A program made the translations under genes and the position numbers. DNA of 64,000 nt from Paenibacillus ginsengarvi (GTDB lineage: Bacteria; Bacillota; Bacilli; Paenibacillales; NBRC-103111): positions 62,001 to 126,000 of the forward strand of contig NZ_RBAH01000017.1 of NCBI RefSeq assembly GCF_003626695.1. Direction: 5' to 3'. The number at the start of each line of letters is the position of its first letter. Positions within the stretch are counted from its first letter, which is position 1. The notes under the pieces are model-generated. The model had not been told where the DNA came from and did not search any database. It worked only from the letters and a program-made list of their open reading frames with translations. This document shows positions 59,285 to 64,000 of this stretch, piece by piece.

Positions 59285-61735
59285 TTACCCTACGACAATG
59301 TTGACGAGCTTGCCTTTGACGGCTATTACTTTGCGTACCGATTTGCCGTTCATCGCGTCCTTCACTTTATCCAGCTCGAGCGCGATTTGCTGCATGGCGG
59401 CTTCGTCCGTGTCGTTCGCGATTTTGACGCGATCGGCGATTTTGCCGTTCACTTGCACGACGATCTCGACTTCGTCATCAACCGTCAACGCTTCGTCGTA
59501 CGTCGGCCATGCCGCATACGTGATCGATTCGTTATGGCCCAGCTTCTCCCACAGCTCTTCGGCGAGGTGAGGCGCGATCGGCGACAGCATCTGGGCGAAC
59601 TGGCGCATCGCCTCGACCGGAAGCGATTCCGCCTTGTATGCTTCGTTGACGAAAATCATCAGCTGGCTGATCGCCGTATTGAAACGCAGCGCGTCGAAAT
59701 CTTCCGTCACTTTCTTGATCGTCCGGTGCCACGTGCGGTTAAACGCCTCGCTACCTTCGCCGCCGATCTTCGCATTCAACGTGCCATCCTCGTTCACGAA
59801 CAACCGCCAGATGCGGTTCAGGAAGCGGTACGCTCCATCGACACCATTCGTGTTCCACGGCTTCGTCGCTTCGAGCGGCCCCATGAACATTTCGTACAAG
59901 CGGAGCGTATCCGCCCCATGCTCGCCGACGATGTCGTCCGGATTCACGACGTTGCCGCGCGATTTGCTCATTTTCTCCATATTTTCGCCGAGAATCATGC
60001 CCTGGTTGACGAGCTTGTAGAACGGCTCTTTCGTGTTTACGACGCCGATATCGTACAGCACCTTGTGCCAGAAGCGGGCGTACAGGAGGTGGAGCACGGC
60101 GTGCTCGGCGCCGCCGATGTACAGATCGACCGGCAGCCATTCTTTTTGCAGCTCCGGCGAGCAGAGCTCCTTGTCGTTGTGCGGATCGATGAAGCGCAAG
60201 TAATACCAGCAGCTTCCCGCCCATTGCGGCATCGTGTTCGTTTCGCGCTTGGCCGGCTTGCCCGTTTCGGGATCGACCGTATTGACCCATTCAGTCACGT
60301 TCGCCAGCGGCGATTCCCCCGTGCCCGACGGACGGATCTCGTCGATTTCCGGCAGCAGCAGCGGCAGCTGATCTTCCGGTACCGGCTTCATCGTGCCGTC
60401 CTCGAGGTGGAGAATCGGAATCGGCTCGCCCCAGTACCGCTGGCGGCTGAACAGCCAGTCGCGCAGCCGGTACGTCACTTTGCCTTGCCCTTTGCCTTCG
60501 GCTTCCAGCCATGCGATCATTTTCGCGATTGCCTGCTCGTTGTTCAAGCCGTCGAGCAAGCCGGAACTGATGTGCGCGCCGTCGCCCGCATATGCTTCCT
60601 TCGTTACATCGCCGCCCTTGACCACTTCGATAATCGGCAAATCGTACTGCTTCGCAAACTCCCAGTCGCGCTGGTCGTGGCCCGGCACCGCCATAATGGC
60701 CCCCGTACCGTATCCGCCGAGCACATAATCGGCGATCCAGACCGGCGTCTTCGAACCGTTCACCGGATTGATCGCATAAGCGCCGGTAAATACGCCCGTT
60801 TTTTCTTTGGCGAGATCGGTGCGCTCCAGATCGCTCTTCATCGCCGCTTTATCCTGGTAAGCCTTGATCGCAGCGGCTTGATCCGGGGTCGTGATCTTGG
60901 CAACGAGCTCATGCTCCGGCGCCAGTACGCAATAAGTAGCCCCGAACAGCGTATCCGGACGCGTCGTGAAGACGGTCAGGCTGTCGCCCGCGTGTCCGTC
61001 GATCTCGAATACGACTTCCGCGCCGGTCGATTTGCCGATCCAGTTGCGCTGCATATCCTTGATGCTTTCCGACCAGTCCAGCTCCTCCAAATCCTCGAGC
61101 AGCCGTTCGGCATATTCGGTAATTTTCAGCACCCATTGGCGCATCGGCTTGCGGACAACCGGATGGTTGCCGCGCTCGCTGAGACCGTTGATGACCTCCT
61201 CGTTGGCCAGCACGGTTCCGAGCGCCGGACACCAGTTAACGGGCACTTCGGCCACGTAGGCGAGTCCTTTTTTGTACAGCTGGAGGAAAATCCACTGCGT
61301 CCACTTGTAATAGTCCGGATCGGTCGTGCTGACCTCGCGGTCCCAGTCGTATGAGAAGCCGAGCGACTTGATCTGGCGGCGGAAGTTGTCGATGTTCGTA
61401 AACGTAATGTCCCGCGGATGCTTGCCGGTGTCGAGCGCATGCTGCTCAGCCGGAAGACCGAAGGCGTCCCAGCCCATCGGGTGCAGCACGTTGAACCCTC
61501 TCATCCGCTTGTAGCGGGAGACGATATCGGTCGCGGTGTAGCCTTCCGGGTGACCGACGTGCAGCCCCGCCCCCGACGGATACGGGAACATGTCGAGCGC
61601 GTAAAACTTCGGCTTGTTCGAGTTTTCGAGCACTTTGAACGTTTTGTTAGCGTCCCAGTATTGCTGCCATTTCGGTTCGATCGCTTGCGGGTTATAGCCT
61701 TGCGTTTCTTTGTGCGAGCCCGTTTGCTGCGTCAT
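59285..61735 (-). CDS. leuS: Leucyl-tRNA synthetase
   Basis: An 816-residue class I synthetase with the HIGH motif LHVGHPEGYTATD and the KMSKS motif MEKMSKSRGNVVNPD. The editing domain contains VFTTRPDTLFGATY. ALDMFPYPSGAGLH and WWDAFGLP-type MGWDAFGLPAEQHA are family signatures. The length is typical of bacterial LeuS. The ATG at 61735 follows GGGAGGAAAC. Expression is controlled by a T-box 0.4 kb upstream. Confidence 0.97.
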   Translation of the reverse strand: MTQQTGSHKETQGYNPQAIEPKWQQYWDANKTFKVLENSNKPKFYALDMFPYPSGAGLHVGHPEGYTATDIVSRYKRMRGFNVLHPMGWDAFGLPAEQHALDTGKHPRDITFTNIDNFRRQIKSLGFSYDWDREVSTTDPDYYKWTQWIFLQLYKKGLAYVAEVPVNWCPALGTVLANEEVINGLSERGNHPVVRKPMRQWVLKITEYAERLLEDLEELDWSESIKDMQRNWIGKSTGAEVVFEIDGHAGDSLTVFTTRPDTLFGATYCVLAPEHELVAKITTPDQAAAIKAYQDKAAMKSDLERTDLAKEKTGVFTGAYAINPVNGSKTPVWIADYVLGGYGTGAIMAVPGHDQRDWEFAKQYDLPIIEVVKGGDVTKEAYAGDGAHISSGLLDGLNNEQAIAKMIAWLEAEGKGQGKVTYRLRDWLFSRQRYWGEPIPILHLEDGTMKPVPEDQLPLLLPEIDEIRPSGTGESPLANVTEWVNTVDPETGKPAKRETNTMPQWAGSCWYYLRFIDPHNDKELCSPELQKEWLPVDLYIGGAEHAVLHLLYARFWHKVLYDIGVVNTKEPFYKLVNQGMILGENMEKMSKSRGNVVNPDDIVGEHGADTLRLYEMFMGPLEATKPWNTNGVDGAYRFLNRIWRLFVNEDGTLNAKIGGEGSEAFNRTWHRTIKKVTEDFDALRFNTAISQLMIFVNEAYKAESLPVEAMRQFAQMLSPIAPHLAEELWEKLGHNESITYAAWPTYDEALTVDDEVEIVVQVNGKIADRVKIANDTDEAAMQQIALELDKVKDAMNGKSVRKVIAVKGKLVNIVVG

Positions 61736-61756
61736 AAGCGTTTCCTCCCAAATTTA

Positions 61757-61851
61757 CCCCAAAAAGTGATGTGATGCTTCGTAGCTTAGTCCGAGTACTT
61801 TTCGGGGACCCCGATACTTGAACCCCAAAAAGTGATGTGATGCTTTGTAGC
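61757..61851. repeat. Direct repeat of 29 bp, two copies, in the leuS leader
   Basis: CCCCAAAAAGTGATGTGATG... occurs at 61757-61785 and again at 61823-61851, with one difference (C or T). The start-to-start distance is 66 bp. It lies between the T-box terminator and the leuS start. The function is not known; it may mark a local duplication. Confidence 0.8.
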
Positions 61852-61856
61852 CGAAC

Positions 61857-61995
61857 TTAACGGAATTATTTTCCGCTAATCCCGTTCTATCCTGCCTGTA
61901 AGCCTGCAATAGCGGAACCGGTTTCCGCTATTCGCCCCTTCCTGCTCGAATATGAGCCAAAAGCGCCAAATAGCGGAATACAGTTCCTTTATTTG
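61857..61995. repeat. Three short hairpin repeats (GGAA...TTCC family)
   Basis: Hairpins lie at 61857-61879, at 61907-61932 with the longest stem AATAGCGGAA / TTCCGCTATT, and an imperfect one at 61969-61995. They share the GGAA/TTCC arms of the copies at 27-47 and 35609-35802. The 793-bp gap between leuS and the DUF3900 gene holds these, the 29-bp repeats and the T-box. Confidence 0.6.
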
Positions 61996-62102
61996 AGCGG
62001 CCATCCCTCTTTCCCTGCGAATAACGTACTATACTTCCGTTATACCCCCGCCTTTGCCGGCCAATACCCGAAAGGACGACAAGAAAGAAAAGTGCCCGAA
62101 CG

Positions 62103-62461
62103 CTCAAAAACCTCCCATCACTAGCGCTAACGCTAGGGACGAGAGGTTTGTTTCCCGTGGTACCACCCTAGTTGGCACGGATCGTCCTTCGATCTATGCC
62201 CACTTTGAACCCCTTAACGCGGGGATTACGATCCGGTTTGCCGTATTACGCTCGGGTAACGATGCTTCGCATCACTCGCGATGCCGATACGCGTTACGGG
62301 TCATGCCGTCAGCTCCAAGGCGAGTTCGCTCTTCTCATTTGCCGGCTTTCACCGAAGTACCGGCTCTCTGCGAAATGAAAATAGGCTACTATTCCTTGTC
62401 TAAGCCTGTGATCGATATACAACTTTTAGATATTATACGTGCAAGGCGCCGGTAAAGTCAA
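62103..62461 (-). promoter_or_regulatory. Leu-type T-box leader with promoter
   Basis: On the minus strand TTGACT (62456-62461), 18 bp, TATAAT (62432-62437) form the promoter. The leader contains a GAACTCGCC segment with a CUC leucine specifier. The antiterminator element AGGGTGGTACCACG lies near 62156-62170. A terminator (CCTCTCGTCCCTAGCG / CGCTAGTGATGGGAGG, then TTTTTT) follows at 62103-62150. Uncharged tRNA-Leu should allow transcription into leuS. Confidence 0.9.
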
Positions 62462-62528
62462 GGTGCTCCGTCCCGCATGTCAGCTCTCGATATGACAGGC
62501 TTGGCCTCGCTTCCCGCTTAACATGCCG

Positions 62529-63635
62529 CTACCACGGCACGCCGTCATCGCCGCCCCGGCCGCTGTCCGATGGTGTATGCGGCTTCTCGATCAGCTTTTT
62601 CGCCACATCCTCGAACGATTCCGGATGGAGCAGTTCCACCGGCGAAAAGCCTTTCTCAAACTGGAACGAATCTCCCTCGATGAGCAGCACGTACCGTCCG
62701 TTCAGCTGGGCGACATGCACCGACTGCCCGTAATCGGAGAGAAGCGCCCGGACGGAAACCCCGTCCAGCTTGAACTTCAGCTCCAGCTCCGGCTGATACT
62801 CGGTAATTCGCGTCGCTGCCTCGACGACCTGCTCCGGGCTCCATTTTTGCTGAAGCTCCCTCTGCTCGCTCGCCGCCCACAGCTCGATTTCCTCGGCCTC
62901 GCGCTGCTTGCCTTCGTGGGCCGGCTCGGCCTGCCATTTTTCCTCGATATAGTTCTGCACCATATCCATCACCTGCTGATTAACCAGCTCCGGAACGGAA
63001 GGCTCGTACGAGACGAACTTGAGAAAATCCTCGAAATAGCGGGCGTGAGACGATTGATGCAGCTTCAGCTCCCATTCCTCGAGCATGCCCTCCTCGGGAA
63101 TGTGCGGGTATTGGATCGCTTTGATGTTTTTGGCGCTGATCGCCATATCGACATGCCGGACCAAGCTTTTTTCGTCGGCGATCGTGGCGATTTTCGGCTC
63201 GAAGTCGCATTTCATCACGAACAGGATCGGATCGTCGAACCATTTACTCAGCTTGGCCGCCGTGACGATCAGCGCTCCGCCGCGGACGGAGCTCGTATCC
63301 ATGTAAGCGCGCACCAGCTCGTCGCTGGCGTACAGAAAGTCCTGGGGATTCCCGGCAAATCGGATTCGCTGAAACAAGGCGTAGTTCGGATTGCCAGCCA
63401 GCTCGAACCCAGGCTCTACAATAAACCGGCCAACCTTCGTCGGCACCTGCTCAGTAAGTGGATTCCGTTCGGCTTTTCGCTTCACGATGCGGGCGAATTC
63501 GCCGTCTAAAAACTTTTTCAGCTCGCTCGTTTCGTACGCTTCGCGGTCGAGCGTCTGGTAATGCCGGAACGATTTGTTCGCCTGGTCCTCGGTTTGAATG
63601 ACGAAAAATGACAAGTATTGTACGGAAAAATCCAC
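62529..63635 (-). CDS. DUF3900 family protein
   Basis: A 368-residue cytoplasmic protein beginning VDFSVQYLSFFVIQTEDQ. It contains TKVGRFIVEPGFELAGNPNY, FVMKCDFEPKIATIADE, AISAKNIKAIQYPHIPEEGM and SHARYFEDFLKFVSYE. These stretches are typical of DUF3900 proteins of Bacillales, whose function is unknown. The start is GTG at 63635 with GAAGGAG ten bases upstream; the open frame extends 11 codons further without a site. It lies between leuS and fabF on the same strand. Confidence 0.75.
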   Translation of the reverse strand: MDFSVQYLSFFVIQTEDQANKSFRHYQTLDREAYETSELKKFLDGEFARIVKRKAERNPLTEQVPTKVGRFIVEPGFELAGNPNYALFQRIRFAGNPQDFLYASDELVRAYMDTSSVRGGALIVTAAKLSKWFDDPILFVMKCDFEPKIATIADEKSLVRHVDMAISAKNIKAIQYPHIPEEGMLEEWELKLHQSSHARYFEDFLKFVSYEPSVPELVNQQVMDMVQNYIEEKWQAEPAHEGKQREAEEIELWAASEQRELQQKWSPEQVVEAATRITEYQPELELKFKLDGVSVRALLSDYGQSVHVAQLNGRYVLLIEGDSFQFEKGFSPVELLHPESFEDVAKKLIEKPHTPSDSGRGGDDGVPW

Positions 63636-63799
63636 AGTCAGAACGCTCCTTCTCCGGTCTGCTTTCACCCGCGCGGTCCGCCCGGCCCGAAAAAAAACGG
63701 AAATCGCCAGGCAGCGGCGCGGGATCTAAAAGCTCCGAACTCTACTTTAACAAAAATGCGCTCTGATGGGAACACCCGTGCGGACTGTGAAATTGGTCC

Positions 63800-64000
63800 T
63801 CATTCTTCGTCAAACTTACGCAGCACGAGGACTGCATTGTGTCCCCCGAAGCCGAACGAATTCGAAAGCCCCGTCGTAACTGGCACCTTGCGCGCAATGT
63901 TCGGCACATAATCCAGATCGCATTCGGGGTCCGGCTCATGCAAATTGATCGTCGGCGGGATCACGCCCTCCTGAATCGTCTTGACGAGCGCAACCGCCTC
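63800..64000 (-). CDS. fabF: 3-oxoacyl-ACP synthase II (FabF), C-terminal part
   Basis: The last 66 residues of a beta-ketoacyl synthase that runs off the window edge. It contains GVIPPTINLHEPDPECD followed by SNSFGFGGHNAVLVLRKF, which has the conserved second active-site His region of FabF (FGFGGHN). It elongates fatty acids on ACP. The upstream part is outside the window. Confidence 0.92.
   Translation of the reverse strand, partial: EAVALVKTIQEGVIPPTINLHEPDPECDLDYVPNIARKVPVTTGLSNSFGFGGHNAVLVLRKFDEE

Noticed and set aside
58745..61354. Open frame of 869 codons on the plus strand opposite leuS
   Set aside because: It is antisense to the clear leuS and has low-complexity Arg/His-rich wording typical of shadow frames; no ribosome site or family motif was seen.
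1..64000. CRISPR arrays, tRNA or rRNA genes, insertion sequences, prophage genes
   Set aside because: No regularly spaced direct repeats, cloverleaf-like genes, transposase or integrase motifs were found on either strand despite the accessory-looking blocks.

Overview
The window comes from a spore-forming, naturally competent member of the Bacillota, most likely Paenibacillus or a close relative. Three things point there. It holds the B. subtilis-type late-competence and sporulation locus (comER, comEA, comEB, comEC, holA, rpsT, gpr, spoIIP, yqxA). It has T-box leaders in front of tyrS and leuS. It has moderately high G+C, strong AGGAGG-type ribosome sites, many TTG/GTG starts, and many AraC regulators beside glycoside hydrolases. 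No rRNA, tRNA, CRISPR array, insertion sequence or phage gene was found.

Layout. 1-6.4 kb: a Fur-box-preceded FhuF-type ferric reductase, then yqxA, two tandem spoIIP genes, a divergent polysaccharide deacetylase and an exported protein of unknown family. 6.7-12 kb: an AraC regulator divergent from a solute-binding protein and a BNR/LamG surface protein, then a small DUF1328 protein. 12-16.4 kb: copper homeostasis (copZ, copA, a duplicated-domain lipoprotein, a small sulfite/nitrite-reductase-like protein). 16.5-25.5 kb: a carbohydrate block with a GH31 enzyme, a GH31-like protein fused to an AraC DNA-binding domain, an alpha-amylase/fucosidase-like hydrolase, and a membrane protein with actinobacterial character. 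25.7-28.5 kb: csoR, a Gfo/Idh/MocA dehydrogenase and its divergent AraC regulator. 28.5-31.2 kb: gpr, rpsT, holA. 31.5-37 kb: an ECF sigma/anti-sigma pair, a BlaI/M56/DUF3105 module with two matching operators, and a VanZ/RDD protein. 37-41 kb: a GH78 rhamnosidase with a divergent AraC. 41-44 kb: T-box-tyrS, a degenerate SRAP protein, a Nudix hydrolase. 44-53 kb: an esterase, a receiver-AraC-solute-binding-protein fusion, a decayed solute-binding-protein gene, a serine hydrolase, a sulfatase, a small kinase, and a gene broken by a 50-bp tandem duplication. 53-64 kb: comEC, comEB, metY, comEA, comER, T-box-leuS, a DUF3900 protein and the end of fabF.

The conserved com/spo gene order is kept but split by two accessory blocks of more than 20 kb: gpr from spoIIP, and comEC from holA. 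These blocks carry the sugar-degradation and sensing genes.

The most striking observation is a pair of regulators in which catabolic proteins appear to have been recruited as sensors. One is a GH31 glycosidase domain that has lost both catalytic aspartates (nucleophile to Ser, acid/base to Thr) and carries an AraC helix-turn-helix domain; it is encoded beside an intact GH31 paralogue. The other is a cytoplasmic solute-binding-protein domain behind an AraC domain and a receiver that lacks its phospho-acceptor aspartate; it lies next to the remains of a secreted solute-binding-protein gene. Both are read directly from uninterrupted frames. Their sensory role is inference.
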